From positions 1 through 64,000 of the forward strand of contig NZ_JAFKRG010000031.1 of assembly GCF_019038415.1 (NCBI RefSeq): a stretch of DNA of 64,000 nt, in the 5' to 3' direction. This stretch comes from Synechococcus sp. CCY 9618. GTDB taxonomy: Bacteria > Cyanobacteriota > Cyanobacteriia > PCC-6307 > Cyanobiaceae. Of this stretch, positions 1-10,232 are shown piece after piece (position 1 is the stretch's first letter; each line of letters opens with the position of its first letter). The notes beneath the pieces are model-generated. The model did not search any database. It was not told the DNA's origin and saw nothing but the letters and a program-made list of their open reading frames with translations. A program made the translations under genes and the position numbers.

Positions 1-1657
1 GCTCCTCCGCCCGCCCCAGCTGCGTGGCCAGCAGCACCGGGGTGCCGGCCGGCCGGCACTCCCCCAGCAGCTCGATGGCTCTGCCCAGCTGCCAGGGACG
101 GCCGAGGGAGCGGGGGTTGTAGAGAGCCACCACGAAATCGCCGCTGGCCGCGCCCCGGAGGCGCCGCTCGATCACCTCCCAGGGGGTGAGCCGGTCACTC
201 AGGCTGATGGTGCAGAAGTCGTGCATCAGGGGCGCCCCCGCCCGGGCGGCAGCCAGCTGAAGGGCCGAGAGCCCTGGGTGCACCGTGAAGGCGGGGCGGT
301 CGAGGTCAGGCAGCTGCAGCCAGAGCTCCAGGGCCAGACCCGCCATGCCGTAGATGCCACTGTCTCCCGAGGAGATCAGGGCCACGTCGATGCCCTGGCG
401 GGCCAGGTCGAGGGCCTCGGCGCAGCGGGCCCGCTCCTCCGTGAGGCGGCCTTCGCGGCGCAGCTGGTCGGGCCGGCGCAGGGGTTCCAGCAGATCGAGG
501 TAGAGCCCGTAGCCCACCCAAACGGTTGCCGCGGCCAGGGCACGGCGAGCATCGCCGCTGAGCAGGTCGATTGCGCCGGGGCCGGATCCCACCAGATGGA
601 GACTGCCCCGCTGTGGCGCCCACTGGCGATCGGCCTGGGCAACGGCCAGGGTGCCGGCGCCCCGCTCCCCGGCGCCGGCCCGCTCGATCCGCTTCTCCAC
701 CAGCAGCCCGGCGGTTTCGGTCGGGGAGGCCGCCGGGTCCGACGCGTGGCATGCGGCCAGATGCGCCGCTGCTTCGGCCACGCTCGGGGTGCCCATCTCC
801 CGGGCCACCGCCTCTGAGGGGTGGGGCACTCCGATGCCGGACAGGCTGGCGGCGTCGTAGAGCCGCAGGGGCCAGCCGTGGCGCTCGGCCAGGCCCAGCA
901 GGGCGGGTTCGTCCCCCTTGCGATCGATGCTGGCCAGTCCGGCCACGGCTTCGGGGGCCAGTCCGGCCGTCTCCAGCCCTCGGTTCACCAGTCGCTCCAG
1001 CAGGCTCAGACTCGTGTCCCGCTCGCAGCCGATGCCCAGCCAGAGGCTGGGGGGATGCCAGCGGCAGCCGGGGCCGCTGCGCGGCCCGATCACCAGGTCC
1101 GGGGGGACTGATTCCAGGCTGGGGCCTGTCGCGTCCAGCTCCTGCCACAGATCGGTGCCGCTTTCCTGGAGGCGGGCGCTGCGGCGGCCCCGGGCCTCCT
1201 GCACCATCAGCCGGCGCCAGTCACCGCCACCCCGGCGCCAGCCCCAGGCCAGGCCGAAGGAATCAAGGGGCAGCCGGCCCCGGGCGGCGCCGGCCCCGGT
1301 GAGCACCGCCTGGCCGTCGACCAGGGCCGCGATCTCCTGGCTGAGCCGATCCCCCCCGGCGGCGTGGCCCCCCAGAAGAGGCACCACGAAGCGACCGTCC
1401 GGATCCACCACCACCACGGCGGGATCGCTGTCCTTGTCGGTGATCAGTGGGGCGATCAGCCGGGTCATCAGGGCGCAGGCGCCGACGGCCACCACCGCGC
1501 TCGCCCCGGGCCACTGGTCTGCCAGCCAGGCGGCCGATCCTCCCTCCTCCTGGCCCCGCACCACAGTCAGGACCCCCGCCTGGCGGAGTCGCTCAAGCAT
1601 CGGTGCGGCCGTCGGGCCGAAGCCGATGCCGACGATCCGGCGCTCGCCGCCGCTCAC
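1..1657 (-). CDS. cobJ: CbiG-CobJ fusion protein of cobalamin biosynthesis, C-terminus off the window
   Basis: Bifunctional corrin-ring enzyme of the B12 pathway. Reading from a GTG at 1657, the first ~340 residues are CbiG-like (cobalt-precorrin-5A hydrolase), with IGFGPTAAP near the start, a glycine-rich LLGGHAAGGDRL stretch, and LGIGCERDTS near residue 206. From about residue 353 a precorrin-3B C17-methyltransferase (CobJ/CbiH, SAM-dependent) domain begins with VGSGPGAIDLLSGDARR, followed by SSGDSGIYGMAG (~427) and ALYNPRS (~509). The gene runs off the left edge, so its C-terminus is not seen. The GTG start overlaps the stop of the upstream gene (GTGA), suggesting translational coupling. 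CbiG-CobJ fusions are known in cyanobacteria. Confidence 0.85.
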   Translation of the reverse strand, partial: MSGGERRIVGIGFGPTAAPMLERLRQAGVLTVVRGQEEGGSAAWLADQWPGASAVVAVGACALMTRLIAPLITDKDSDPAVVVVDPDGRFVVPLLGGHAAGGDRLSQEIAALVDGQAVLTGAGAARGRLPLDSFGLAWGWRRGGGDWRRLMVQEARGRRSARLQESGTDLWQELDATGPSLESVPPDLVIGPRSGPGCRWHPPSLWLGIGCERDTSLSLLERLVNRGLETAGLAPEAVAGLASIDRKGDEPALLGLAERHGWPLRLYDAASLSGIGVPHPSEAVAREMGTPSVAEAAAHLAACHASDPAASPTETAGLLVEKRIERAGAGERGAGTLAVAQADRQWAPQRGSLHLVGSGPGAIDLLSGDARRALAAATVWVGYGLYLDLLEPLRRPDQLRREGRLTEERARCAEALDLARQGIDVALISSGDSGIYGMAGLALELWLQLPDLDRPAFTVHPGLSALQLAAARAGAPLMHDFCTISLSDRLTPWEVIERRLRGAASGDFVVALYNPRSLGRPWQLGRAIELLGECRPAGTPVLLATQLGRAEE

Positions 1658-2985
1658 GACGCCAGCCTCTGGCGCAGCCGCTGCAGCCGGCCGGGGGGAG
1701 CCCCGTCGGCGGCCGGCGCATCCGCGGGCGCCGCAGCTGGTTCCCCTGCCACAGGGTCGGCGTCGGCAGGATCCGGGTCCGGGGCCGGGACGGCCTCCAC
1801 GGCGGCAGCCGCCGTGGCGTCGTCGGGAGCGATCGGGACGGTCTCCGGCTCGCCTGGTTGCACCGGGGCTTCCACCGGCTCGTCGGGGGCCATCGCCGCT
1901 GGCGCCTCCGGTGGCATTTCCTGTTCCTGTTGCTGTTCCTGTTCCGAGGCCGTCGCGATCTCAGGCTCGGCTCCCATCGGCGTGGCCGTTTCGGGCTCGG
2001 ATTCCCCTTCCTGCTCCTGCTCTGGCTCCGGCTCGGCCGGGGGTGGGGCCTCGCCCAGCAGGCTGGCCAGCTCGGCGGGCTCCAGGCGGTCCCCCTGCCA
2101 GCGGGGCCGCTGGCCGCCGGGTTCCAGCAACACTTCGCCCACCAGGCTGTTGAAGGGTGGGTTGAGGGGCTCGCCGATGCCATCGAGCAGCTCCAGCTGG
2201 ATGGTGTTGCTGCCGGTGCGCCAGCCCTCCAGCCACAGGGGCGTCTGGTGATCCACCAGGAAGCTGTCACCGTTGACGCTGACCCGCAGCCGCCAGCTGG
2301 CGTCGCCGGCCCTCAGGTTCTGCAGCGGAGCGTCGAGCAGCAGCCAGTCGAGCAGCAGGGGCGTGGCCGCGGCTTCACCCCGGGGGCTGACGGCGATCAG
2401 CTGGGGACTGCCCGGAGCGGGCTGGCTGAGGGGGTTGCTGGCGACCCGGTGCAGCCGGATCTGGCGCTGGGCGCCGGGGCTCTTCACCACTTCGCCCCAG
2501 GGCCGGGCCGCATAGACGGTGAGCCGGTGGCTGCCCGGTTCCAGGGGCCGCATGGTGGTGGAGGTGGTGGTCAGCGGCAGGGGGGGATCCCCATCCAGCT
2601 GCACCACCAGATGGGCCCCGAGCCCCAGGGAGCCGGCATCCGCCAGGGGCCAGTCCTCCACCCGCAGCCGCAGCTCCCAGGGACCTGCCGGCAGCAGAGC
2701 CCCATCCGCCGGGGAGAGGATCTCCACCCGGGGGCGTCGCCCGTCGAGGGCCTGCTGCAATTGCTGTACCGCCGGTGGAGGGGCCACTTCCTGCAGGCCG
2801 GAGCGGCCCATGGCGAGGGCGCCGGCAGGCGGGGTGGCCGCATGACGGCGTCCCGGCAGGGAAAGGGAGAAGGCCGGCGCCGCCGTCAGGGTCAGCACCA
2901 GCACCAGAAGCACCACCGCCAGGGCGGCCCAGGGCTGGGCAGCGTTCAGCCCCTCCCATCCCTGTTCTTCGCCCCTGCGGCCCAC
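1654..2985 (-). CDS. Membrane-anchored hypothetical protein with acidic, low-complexity C-terminal region
   Basis: 443 residues from a GTG start; no family recognised. The N-terminus has one strong hydrophobic segment (about residues 18-40, rich in A, L and V), probably a signal anchor. The middle (~90-330) looks like a folded beta-rich region with repeated LRV/LRVS-type strands, of the kind seen in extracytoplasmic domains. From ~330 to 430 it becomes a Glu/Pro/Ala-rich linker (EPEPEQEQEGESEPE), ending in a short basic tail. It is the upstream partner of the cobalamin gene and overlaps it by 4 bases, so the two are probably co-transcribed, but nothing in the sequence ties it to B12. Confidence 0.7.
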   Translation of the reverse strand: MGRRGEEQGWEGLNAAQPWAALAVVLLVLVLTLTAAPAFSLSLPGRRHAATPPAGALAMGRSGLQEVAPPPAVQQLQQALDGRRPRVEILSPADGALLPAGPWELRLRVEDWPLADAGSLGLGAHLVVQLDGDPPLPLTTTSTTMRPLEPGSHRLTVYAARPWGEVVKSPGAQRQIRLHRVASNPLSQPAPGSPQLIAVSPRGEAAATPLLLDWLLLDAPLQNLRAGDASWRLRVSVNGDSFLVDHQTPLWLEGWRTGSNTIQLELLDGIGEPLNPPFNSLVGEVLLEPGGQRPRWQGDRLEPAELASLLGEAPPPAEPEPEQEQEGESEPETATPMGAEPEIATASEQEQQQEQEMPPEAPAAMAPDEPVEAPVQPGEPETVPIAPDDATAAAAVEAVPAPDPDPADADPVAGEPAAAPADAPAADGAPPGRLQRLRQRLAS

Positions 2986-3061
2986 GCGCTCTGTCCGTCG
3001 TTCGTGCGGGCCATTCTGCTTCCGGGGCGGAAGCCGGAAAAACGGCAGTTGAATCGGCCCG

Positions 3062-3412
3062 GAAAATGACGCAAAAGGTTATAGGAACTCGGCCATTTTC
3101 CTGATTGTTACGTTGTTGACAACCTGTCGCCAGACCGTAGTCGCAGCCTTGGAAGCGCCGGGATTAAACCTTTGTGACTGGCGGCCGATTCGTCTTGTTT
3201 TCGACCCCTATACTTCCGCCAGCGGTCCCCTTTCGGGGCCCAAAGCCCCAGTCGTGGCAAGGGTTTTCTCCCCCTCTGCGACTGGTGCCCATGGCCGGCT
3301 CAACCCGGTCATGGGGCCCACCGATGGAGCCGGGCCGGTCGTCAGACCAGCCTTCCGCGTCCGTCGAAGGGGTGGACCTCCACCTCGACCCCGTCCCTCG
3401 AGGAACGTCTCG
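3062..3412 (+). promoter_or_regulatory. psaAB upstream regulatory region and long leader
   Basis: This 350-base stretch before psaA starts with a patch clearly richer in A/T than its surroundings (3062-3125). It holds a TATAGG (3080-3085), two adjacent GTT-containing octamers (GTTACGTT and GTTGACAA, ~3108-3123) and further down a TATACT (3209-3214) that could be a -10 box placing a start ~190 bases before the ATG. Cyanobacterial psaAB is known to have two promoters with long leaders and RpaB-binding HLR1 sites. The octamers resemble HLR1 only loosely and lack its 2-base spacing. A GAGGA sits about 10 bases before the psaA ATG. Assigning this region to control of psaAB is inference from position. 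Confidence 0.4.
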
Positions 3413-5716
3413 ATGACCATCAGCCCACCAGAGCGTGGGAAAACGGCGAAGGACATGGTTGACCGGAACCCCGTTCCGGCCGATCCCGCAGTGTTCGGCA
3501 AGCCCGGCCACTTCGATCGCACCCTCGCCAAAGGTCCCAAAACCACCACCTGGATTTGGAACCTCCACGCCAACGCTCACGATTTCGACAGCCACACGAG
3601 CGACCTCGAAGAGGTCTCCCGGAAGATCTTCAGCGCTCACTTCGGCCACCTGGCCGTCATCTTCATCTGGCTGAGCGGCGCCTTCTATCACGGTGCCCGC
3701 TTCTCCAACTACACCGGCTGGCTGGCCGACCCCCTGCACGTCAAACCCAGTGCCCAGGTGGTCTGGCCGATCTTCGGCCAGGAAATTCTCAATGGTGATG
3801 TGGGGGCCGGCTTCCACGGCATCCAGATCACCTCAGGCCTCTTCCATGTGTGGAGAGCCTGGGGCTTCACCAGCGAGTTCCAGCTCCTCTGCACCGCCAT
3901 CGGTGCCCTGGTGATGGCCGGCCTCATGCTTAACGCCGGTGTCTTCCATTACCACAAGGCAGCCCCGAAGCTGGAGTGGTTCCAGAACGTTGAGTCCATG
4001 CTCAACCACCACCTGGCCGGTCTGCTCGGGCTCGGGTCCCTGTCCTGGACAGGTCACCTGCTGCACGTGTCGCTGCCCACCACCCAGTTGATGGATGCCA
4101 TCGACGCCGGCACCCCGCTGGTGCTCAATGGCAAGACCATCGCTTCGGTGGCCGACATCCCGCTCCCCCACGAATTTCTCAACCAGGATCTGCTGACCCA
4201 GCTGTTCCCCGGCTTCGGCGTGGGGATCTCCGCCTTCTTCACGGGCAACTGGGCCGCCTACAGCGATTTTCTCACCTTCAAGGGTGGGCTGAATCCTGTG
4301 ACCGGCAGCCTCTGGATGACGGACATCGCCCATCACCACCTGGCGATCGCGGTGCTCTTCATCGTGGCGGGTCACATGTACCGCACCAACTGGGGCATCG
4401 GCCACAGCATCAAGGAAATTCTCGAGGGCCAGAAGGGCGATCCCCTGCTGTTCCCCGCGCCCAGAGGTCACGATGGGCTCTACGAATTCCTGACCACCTC
4501 CTGGCACGCCCAGCTGGGTCTCAACCTGGCGCTGTTCGGTTCGCTCACGATCATCGTGGCGCACCACATGTATGCGATGCCTCCGTATCCCTACATCGGT
4601 ATCGACTACCCGACCCAGCTGTCGCTGTTCACCCACCACATGTGGATCGGCGGCTTCCTGATCGTCGGCGCAGGTGCCCATGCGGCCATCGCACTCATCC
4701 GCGACTACGACCCGGCCAAGAACATCGACAACGTGCTCGATCGGGTGCTCAAGGCCCGTGATGCCCTGATCAGCCACCTCAACTGGGTGTGCATCTTCCT
4801 GGGCTTCCACAGCTTCGGCCTTTACATCCACAACGACACGATGAGTGCCCTGGGTCGTCCCCAGGACATGTTCAGCGACACCGCGATCCAGCTGAAGCCC
4901 GTCTTCGCCCAATGGATCCAGGGCCTGCACGCCGCCGCCGCCGGCACCACCGCACCCAATGCGCTGGCCGGTGTGAGCGAAGTGTTCAACGGCACCGTCG
5001 TCGCTGTCGGTGGCAAGGTGGCCGCCGCGCCGATCCCCCTGGGAACGGCCGACTTCATGGTCCACCACATCCACGCCTTCACGATCCACGTCACCGTGCT
5101 GATCCTGCTGAAGGGTGTGCTGTATGCGCGCAGCTCCCGCCTCGTCCCCGACAAGGCGAACCTGGGCTTCCGCTTCCCCTGCGACGGCCCCGGCCGTGGC
5201 GGTACCTGTCAGGTGTCGGCCTGGGACCACGTGTTCCTCGGCCTGTTCTGGATGTACAACTCCCTGTCGATCGTCATTTTCCACTTCAGCTGGAAGATGC
5301 AGAGCGACGTGTGGGGCACCGTCAATGCCGACGGCAGCGTCCAGCACATCACCAACGGCAACTTCGCCCAAAGCGCCATCACCATCAATGGCTGGCTGCG
5401 GGACTTCCTCTGGGCTCAGGCCGCACAGGTGATCAACAGCTACGGCTCGTCCTCCAGTGCGTACGGTCTGATGTTCCTGGGTGCCCACTTCGTCTGGGCC
5501 TTCAGCCTCATGTTCCTCTTCAGTGGCCGCGGCTACTGGCAGGAGCTGATCGAGTCCATCGTCTGGGCTCACAACAAGCTGAAGGTGGCTCCCGCCATCC
5601 AACCGCGGGCGCTTTCCATCACCCAAGGCCGTGCCGTCGGTGTCGCCCACTACCTGCTGGGCGGTATCGCGACCACCTGGGCCTTCTTCCTGTCCCGACT
5701 CATCGCGGTCGGCTGA
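3413..5716 (+). CDS. psaA: Photosystem I P700 chlorophyll a apoprotein A1
   Basis: PsaA, one half of the thylakoid reaction-centre heterodimer that binds P700, A0, A1 and, with PsaB, the FX iron-sulfur cluster. It is 767 residues, the usual length. Eleven hydrophobic segments are evident. The FX-binding loop [10 protein letters not shown] lies near residue 588. Many HH/HHH motifs (for example [11 protein letters not shown]) supply chlorophyll ligands. The open frame extends upstream to 3113, but the ATG at 3413 begins the conserved [15 protein letters not shown] sequence and has a GAGGA ribosome site. It is followed after 20 bases by psaB, as in other cyanobacteria. Confidence 0.99.
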   Translation: MTISPPERGKTAKDMVDRNPVPADPAVFGKPGHFDRTLAKGPKTTTWIWNLHANAHDFDSHTSDLEEVSRKIFSAHFGHLAVIFIWLSGAFYHGARFSNYTGWLADPLHVKPSAQVVWPIFGQEILNGDVGAGFHGIQITSGLFHVWRAWGFTSEFQLLCTAIGALVMAGLMLNAGVFHYHKAAPKLEWFQNVESMLNHHLAGLLGLGSLSWTGHLLHVSLPTTQLMDAIDAGTPLVLNGKTIASVADIPLPHEFLNQDLLTQLFPGFGVGISAFFTGNWAAYSDFLTFKGGLNPVTGSLWMTDIAHHHLAIAVLFIVAGHMYRTNWGIGHSIKEILEGQKGDPLLFPAPRGHDGLYEFLTTSWHAQLGLNLALFGSLTIIVAHHMYAMPPYPYIGIDYPTQLSLFTHHMWIGGFLIVGAGAHAAIALIRDYDPAKNIDNVLDRVLKARDALISHLNWVCIFLGFHSFGLYIHNDTMSALGRPQDMFSDTAIQLKPVFAQWIQGLHAAAAGTTAPNALAGVSEVFNGTVVAVGGKVAAAPIPLGTADFMVHHIHAFTIHVTVLILLKGVLYARSSRLVPDKANLGFRFPCDGPGRGGTCQVSAWDHVFLGLFWMYNSLSIVIFHFSWKMQSDVWGTVNADGSVQHITNGNFAQSAITINGWLRDFLWAQAAQVINSYGSSSSAYGLMFLGAHFVWAFSLMFLFSGRGYWQELIESIVWAHNKLKVAPAIQPRALSITQGRAVGVAHYLLGGIATTWAFFLSRLIAVG

Positions 5717-5736
5717 CCTCCACCTGACCTTTCCCA

Positions 5737-7962
5737 ATGGCAACGAAATTTCCTTCGTTCAGCCAGGGTCTGGCACAGGACCCGACAACCCGCCGTATCT
5801 GGTACGGCATCGCCACGGCTCACGACTTCGAGAGCCATGACGGAATGACGGAGGAGCGGCTTTACCAAAAGCTGTTCTCCACCCACTTCGGTCACCTGGC
5901 GATCATCGGCCTCTGGGTTTCGGGCAACCTGTTCCATATCGCCTGGCAGGGCAACTATGAGCAGTGGGTCGCCGATCCGCTGCATGTCCGTCCCATCGCT
6001 CACGCGATCTGGGATCCCCACTTCGGCCAGGGCGCCATCGACGCCTTCACCCAGGCGGGCGCCACCTCACCGGTGAACATCGCCTACTCCGGTCTGTACC
6101 ACTGGTGGTACACGATCGGGATGACGACCAACATGGAGCTCTACCAGGGTTCCATCTTCATGCTGATCCTCTCGGCATGGGCCCTGTTCGCCGGCTGGCT
6201 CCATCTCCAGCCCAAGTTCCTGCCTTCCCTGGCCTGGTTCAAGAACGCTGAATCGCGGCTCAACCACCACCTGGCTGTGCTGTTCGGCTTCAGTTCCATC
6301 GCCTGGACCGGCCACCTGGTTCACGTCGCCATCCCCGAATCCCGGGGTCAGCACGTCGGCTGGGACAACTTCCTCTCGGTCTCACCCCACCCCGCCGGTC
6401 TGGCTCCGTTCTTCACCGGCAACTGGGGCGTCTATGCCCAGAACCCTGACACCACCGGTCAGGTGTTCGGCACCTCCGAGGGGGCCGGCACCGCGATCCT
6501 CACCTTCCTGGGTGGTTTCCACCCCCAGACCGAAGCGCTGTGGCTCACGGACATCGCCCATCACCACCTGGCCATCGGCTGCCTCTTCGTGATCGCCGGC
6601 CACATGTACCGGACGAACTTCGGTATCGGTCACTCGATCCGCGAGATCCTCGAAGCGCACAATCCCCCCAAGGGAACGCCGTTCGGGGGTGCCCTGGGCG
6701 CCGGCCACAAGGGCCTCTACGACACGATCAACAACTCCCTCCACTTCCAGCTGGGCCTCGCCCTTGCTTCCCTGGGGGTGATCACCAGCCTGGTGGCGCA
6801 GCACATGTATGCGCTGCCGTCCTATGCGTTCATCGCCAAGGACTACACCACCCAGGCGGCCCTCTACACGCACCACCAGTACATCGCCATCTTCCTGATG
6901 TGCGGTGCCTTCGCCCACGGTGCGATCTTCTTCATCCGCGACTACGACCCGGAAGCCAACAAGGACAACGTCCTTGCCCGGATGCTTGAGCACAAGGAAG
7001 CCCTGATCAGCCACCTGAGCTGGGTCTCCCTGTTCCTCGGTTTCCACACCCTGGGTCTCTACGTCCACAACGACGTGGTGGTCGCCTTCGGAACCCCCGA
7101 GAAGCAGATCCTGGTGGAGCCTGTCTTCGCCCAGTTCGTTCAGGCCGCCAGTGGCAAGGCTCTGTACGGCATGGATGTGCTGCTGGCCAACGCCGACAGC
7201 ATCGTCAGCAACCCTCCCGGACCGGGTGGTTACTGGATTCCGGGCTGGCTGGATGCGGTGAATGCGGGGGACAACTCCCTCTTCCTGCAGATAGGTCCTG
7301 GCGACTTCCTGGTGCACCACGCCATCGCGCTGGGTCTGCACACCACCACCCTGATCCTGGTGAAGGGTGCCCTGGATGCCCGGGGTTCCAAGCTGATGCC
7401 CGACAAGAAGGACTTCGGCTACTCCTTCCCCTGCGACGGCCCCGGCCGTGGCGGCACCTGCGACATCTCGGCCTGGGACGCCTTCTACCTGGCGGTCTTC
7501 TGGGCCCTGAACACCGTGGGCTGGGTCACCTTCTACTGGCACTGGAAGCACCTCGCCATCTGGCAGGGCAACGTGGCCCAGTTCAACGAATCCAGCACCT
7601 ATCTGATGGGCTGGTTCCGCGATTACCTGTGGCTCAACAGCTCCCAGCTGATCAACGGCTACAACCCGATGGGATCCAACAACCTGGCTGTCTGGGCCTG
7701 GATGTTCCTCTTCGGTCACCTGGTGTGGGCCACCGGCTTCATGTTCCTGATCTCCTGGCGGGGTTACTGGCAGGAGCTGATCGAGACCATCGTCTGGGCG
7801 CATCAGCGCACGCCTCTCGCCAACCTGGTGGGCTGGCGCGACAAGCCCGTCGCCCTCTCGATCGTTCAGGCCCGGGTGGTGGGTCTCGCCCACTTCACGA
7901 TCGGCTACATCCTCACGTACGCCGCTTTCCTGATCGCTTCCACTTCCGGCAAGTTCGGCTGA
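5737..7962 (+). CDS. psaB: Photosystem I P700 chlorophyll a apoprotein A2
   Basis: PsaB, partner of PsaA in the photosystem I core; 741 residues, normal size for the marine Synechococcus type. It begins [16 protein letters not shown], has the FX loop [10 protein letters not shown] near residue 566 and eleven membrane segments rich in histidine chlorophyll ligands. It lies 20 bases after psaA and is followed 38 bases later by an intrinsic terminator, so psaAB is a two-gene operon. Codon use matches that of psaA, with strong C-ending bias as expected of a highly expressed gene. Confidence 0.99.
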   Translation: MATKFPSFSQGLAQDPTTRRIWYGIATAHDFESHDGMTEERLYQKLFSTHFGHLAIIGLWVSGNLFHIAWQGNYEQWVADPLHVRPIAHAIWDPHFGQGAIDAFTQAGATSPVNIAYSGLYHWWYTIGMTTNMELYQGSIFMLILSAWALFAGWLHLQPKFLPSLAWFKNAESRLNHHLAVLFGFSSIAWTGHLVHVAIPESRGQHVGWDNFLSVSPHPAGLAPFFTGNWGVYAQNPDTTGQVFGTSEGAGTAILTFLGGFHPQTEALWLTDIAHHHLAIGCLFVIAGHMYRTNFGIGHSIREILEAHNPPKGTPFGGALGAGHKGLYDTINNSLHFQLGLALASLGVITSLVAQHMYALPSYAFIAKDYTTQAALYTHHQYIAIFLMCGAFAHGAIFFIRDYDPEANKDNVLARMLEHKEALISHLSWVSLFLGFHTLGLYVHNDVVVAFGTPEKQILVEPVFAQFVQAASGKALYGMDVLLANADSIVSNPPGPGGYWIPGWLDAVNAGDNSLFLQIGPGDFLVHHAIALGLHTTTLILVKGALDARGSKLMPDKKDFGYSFPCDGPGRGGTCDISAWDAFYLAVFWALNTVGWVTFYWHWKHLAIWQGNVAQFNESSTYLMGWFRDYLWLNSSQLINGYNPMGSNNLAVWAWMFLFGHLVWATGFMFLISWRGYWQELIETIVWAHQRTPLANLVGWRDKPVALSIVQARVVGLAHFTIGYILTYAAFLIASTSGKFG

Positions 7963-8000
7963 TCCCTCAGCCCCTTGCCCCCTTTCGAGGGACGGTTCCA

Positions 8001-8026
8001 CCCCCGGCGTCAGCCGGGGGTTTTTT
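8001..8026 (+). terminator. Intrinsic terminator of psaAB
   Basis: A perfect 8-bp stem (CCCCCGGC/GCCGGGGG) with a GTCA loop, followed directly by six T. It lies 38 bases past the psaB stop, so it ends the psaAB transcript. Confidence 0.9.
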
Positions 8027-8365
8027 CATGGTCGTGCTCCCGGGCCGCGCTTCCGGCTCGGCCCCAAGGGCTCCACAGGGTGCGGGCTTCTTCAGCCTCC
8101 TCCAGCTCCTGGAACGTCGCCCAGACAAGGGGCACAGAGAGAGTCCAGTGGCTCTGGCCCAGCTGACCCCTGGACGTGCTTCCTGGCCACTGAAGACAGG
8201 ACCCGTGGCCACCCACCACCCCTGGCCGCTGGTCTGCTGAGGCTTCTGGTCGAGGTCCTGTCCCGATCGCATGGTCCCTGCCCCCAACCCGGACTGCCCC
8301 TTGTCCCCAGACGCTCCAGCCGATCCAGGGCGAACGCCGTCCCCCGCGTCACCCTCCCTGCCAAC
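8027..8365. other. Gene-free spacer between the psaAB and psaL terminators
   Basis: About 340 bases lying between two terminators that face each other. No open frame here has protein-like composition, and no RNA gene fold or repeat was recognised. Short frames on both strands look like GC-driven artefacts. Confidence 0.5.
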
Positions 8366-8391
8366 AAAAAAGCCCCGCCCGGGGGCGGAGC
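8366..8391 (-). terminator. Intrinsic terminator of psaI-psaL
   Basis: Read on the minus strand: a stem of about 8 bp (GCTCCGCC pairing with GGCGGGGC, one G-U) with a CCCG loop, followed by six T. It lies about 58 bases after the psaL stop. Confidence 0.85.
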
Positions 8392-8449
8392 GAGGAGAGG
8401 GGGGAAGCCCCGCGCAGCGGGGCTGGGAACGTTGCCCTTCGGCGGGGGC

Positions 8450-8941
8450 TCAGCCGACGCTCCAGACGCCGCCGGCGATGTTCGCCAGGGGGGACTGGAT
8501 GGCGGTGCTGCAGAGGAACCAGGCGAAGGCGGCGCCGCCGCAGCCGCCGAGCCAGAAGCCGCTGGCGAACTCGGCCCAGCCGGCTTTGGTGAACAGGTCG
8601 GCCGGGGGGTTGTCGATGGTGGCGTCGGGCGGCTGCACGCTGGGGCCGCTGCCGGCGGTGCCGTAGATCGACAGGCAGATGGTGAGGATCGACACCAGGC
8701 CGACGGTGGCGAGCAGGCCTGCCGTGCTCGCGAACTCCGTGGCCCGCAGGGGACCGGCGTAGGCGAAGGGGCCATAGAGGAAGTAGCCGTGGGCCATGCC
8801 CACCTCCAGACCCCGCCGATTGGGGGACAGGGACGGTCTGTAGGCCGGCAAGGCATTCAGGAAGGCCTTGGTGAAGTAGCTGCTGTTGACGGGGGTGGCC
8901 AGATTGCCGACGGTCGGGTCGGCCACGGGGGTCACGGTCAT
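8450..8941 (-). CDS. psaL: Photosystem I reaction centre subunit XI
   Basis: PsaL, the membrane subunit that holds photosystem I trimers together. 163 residues. The family pattern is visible: the N-terminal stretch [19 protein letters not shown], then [20 protein letters not shown] near residue 40, and two to three hydrophobic helices afterwards. It lies 62 bases downstream of psaI on the same strand and ends at its own terminator, so psaI-psaL form a small operon that faces psaAB. Confidence 0.97.
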   Translation of the reverse strand: MTVTPVADPTVGNLATPVNSSYFTKAFLNALPAYRPSLSPNRRGLEVGMAHGYFLYGPFAYAGPLRATEFASTAGLLATVGLVSILTICLSIYGTAGSGPSVQPPDATIDNPPADLFTKAGWAEFASGFWLGGCGGAAFAWFLCSTAIQSPLANIAGGVWSVG

Positions 8942-9003
8942 GGGAGGCGGGTCGGGTGGTCGTCAGAAGGGGAGGCGGATGACGCTGGGGCCGGGGCCGG
9001 TCG

Positions 9004-9120
9004 TCAGTCGGTCGCCTCGATCACGTTGAACAGCAGGGCCATGGCCACCGCCGCGCCGAGGATTCCCACCAGGGGAACCATCACGGAAGGCATCCAGGCA
9101 ACGGCAAATTCACCAGTCAT
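9004..9120 (-). CDS. psaI: Photosystem I reaction centre subunit VIII
   Basis: A 38-residue single-helix photosystem I subunit that sits next to PsaL and supports its binding. It begins MTGEFAVAWMPSVMVPLVG and ends LFNVIEATD; the length and the LP/LVG helix start are typical of PsaI. It is immediately upstream of psaL, the usual cyanobacterial order. Upstream on the minus strand there is a possible -10 box TACAGT (9147-9152), without a clear -35 box. Confidence 0.93.
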   Translation of the reverse strand: MTGEFAVAWMPSVMVPLVGILGAAVAMALLFNVIEATD

Positions 9121-9203
9121 GGCATGGGCCAGTAAGAACCGCCGGTACTGTAAGGAGCCCTTCCTGTCTGGCTTCTCAGGGACCCGAGGGGCGACATAAA
9201 AGT

Positions 9204-10232
9204 TCAGCTGCTGCCCCGCAGCGTGGCCCGCACCCGGTAGATGGGTCGCCCCTGGCTTTCGTGATACGTGCGCATCTGCAGCTCGGCCAGCAGGCCGAAA
9301 CAGAAGATCTGCACCCCGCTCAGGATGGCCAGCACCGCCATCAGCAGCAGCGGCCGGTTGCCGATGTCGGCCCCCAGCATCAGCTTTTCGCCCACCAGCC
9401 AGGCGGCGATGGCCAGCCCCGCCCCCATGGTCACCAGGCCGGCGAAGCCGAACACATGCATCGGCCGGGTCAGGAAGCGCTTCATGAACCAGACCGTCAG
9501 CAGGTCCATCAGCACCCGGAAGGTGCGATCAATGCCGTAGTTGCTGCGGCCGAACCGGCGGGGATGGTGGGATACCTTCACCTCGCCGATCCGGGCCCCT
9601 TCAATGAAGGCCAGGGCCGGCAGGAAACGGTGCAGTTCTCCGTAGAGATTCATGTCGCTGAGCACCTCCCGCCGGTAGGCCTTCAGCGAGCAGCCGTAGT
9701 CGTGCAGCCGTACCCCCGTGACCCGGGCGATGAGCCGGTTGGCCAGCAGGGAGGGCAGCAGCCGGTTGAGGGCCCCGTCCTGGCGCTGGTGGCGCCAGCC
9801 GCTCACCAGATCGAGTCCGTCCTGCTCCAGGCGGGCCAGCAGCAGGGGGATGTCGGCGGGATCGTTCTGGAGATCCCCATCGAGGGTCACGATCACTTCG
9901 CCGCTGCTGACATCGAAGCCTGCGGCCATGGCGGCGGTCTGGCCGTAGTTGCGACGCAGCAGCACAGCCACCAGTTCCGGCACGCGGTCGACCAGGTCGG
10001 TCAGCACCGCCTGGGTGCCGTCCTTCGAGCCGTCGTCCACCAGCACCAGCTGGAAGGATCGGCCCAGCGGCCGCAGAGCTCCCAGCAACTGCTCGACCAG
10101 GGCGGTCAGGCTGGCCTCCTCGTTGTAGAGGGGCACCACCACCGAGAGTTCAGGATTCTGGGCCAAAGCAGCTCCGCCATGACCCCCCGGGGCCGGAGTT
10201 CCGAACTTAGGGGGGCAGGGGACTGCCGTCAT
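9204..10232 (-). CDS. Family 2 glycosyltransferase, polyprenyl-phosphate sugar transferase type
   Basis: 342 residues. A GT2 catalytic domain starts at ~residue 30 (LSVVVPLYNEEASL), with VLVDDGSKDGT (~65), VTLDGDLQNDP (~115, the metal-binding DXD equivalent) and a QRQDGA region, followed by two C-terminal hydrophobic hairpins (~235-320). This matches DPM1/GtrB/ArnC-like enzymes that load a sugar onto undecaprenyl or dolichyl phosphate in the membrane. The chosen ATG overlaps the upstream NlpC/P60 gene by 26 bases. A TTG 25 codons in (LAQNPELSVV) would avoid the overlap and still keep the whole domain. Sugar and acceptor cannot be read from sequence. Confidence 0.85.
   Translation of the reverse strand: MTAVPCPPKFGTPAPGGHGGAALAQNPELSVVVPLYNEEASLTALVEQLLGALRPLGRSFQLVLVDDGSKDGTQAVLTDLVDRVPELVAVLLRRNYGQTAAMAAGFDVSSGEVIVTLDGDLQNDPADIPLLLARLEQDGLDLVSGWRHQRQDGALNRLLPSLLANRLIARVTGVRLHDYGCSLKAYRREVLSDMNLYGELHRFLPALAFIEGARIGEVKVSHHPRRFGRSNYGIDRTFRVLMDLLTVWFMKRFLTRPMHVFGFAGLVTMGAGLAIAAWLVGEKLMLGADIGNRPLLLMAVLAILSGVQIFCFGLLAELQMRTYHESQGRPIYRVRATLRGSS

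Noticed and set aside
3833-5743. A 636-codon open frame antisense to psaA
   Set aside because: It mirrors psaA codons; high GC at third positions keeps the opposite strand open. Residue make-up (V, H, D, Q rich) has no domain, and psaA itself is certain.
6382-8001. A 539-codon frame antisense to psaB
   Set aside because: Same artefact as for psaA; psaB has complete family motifs on the other strand.
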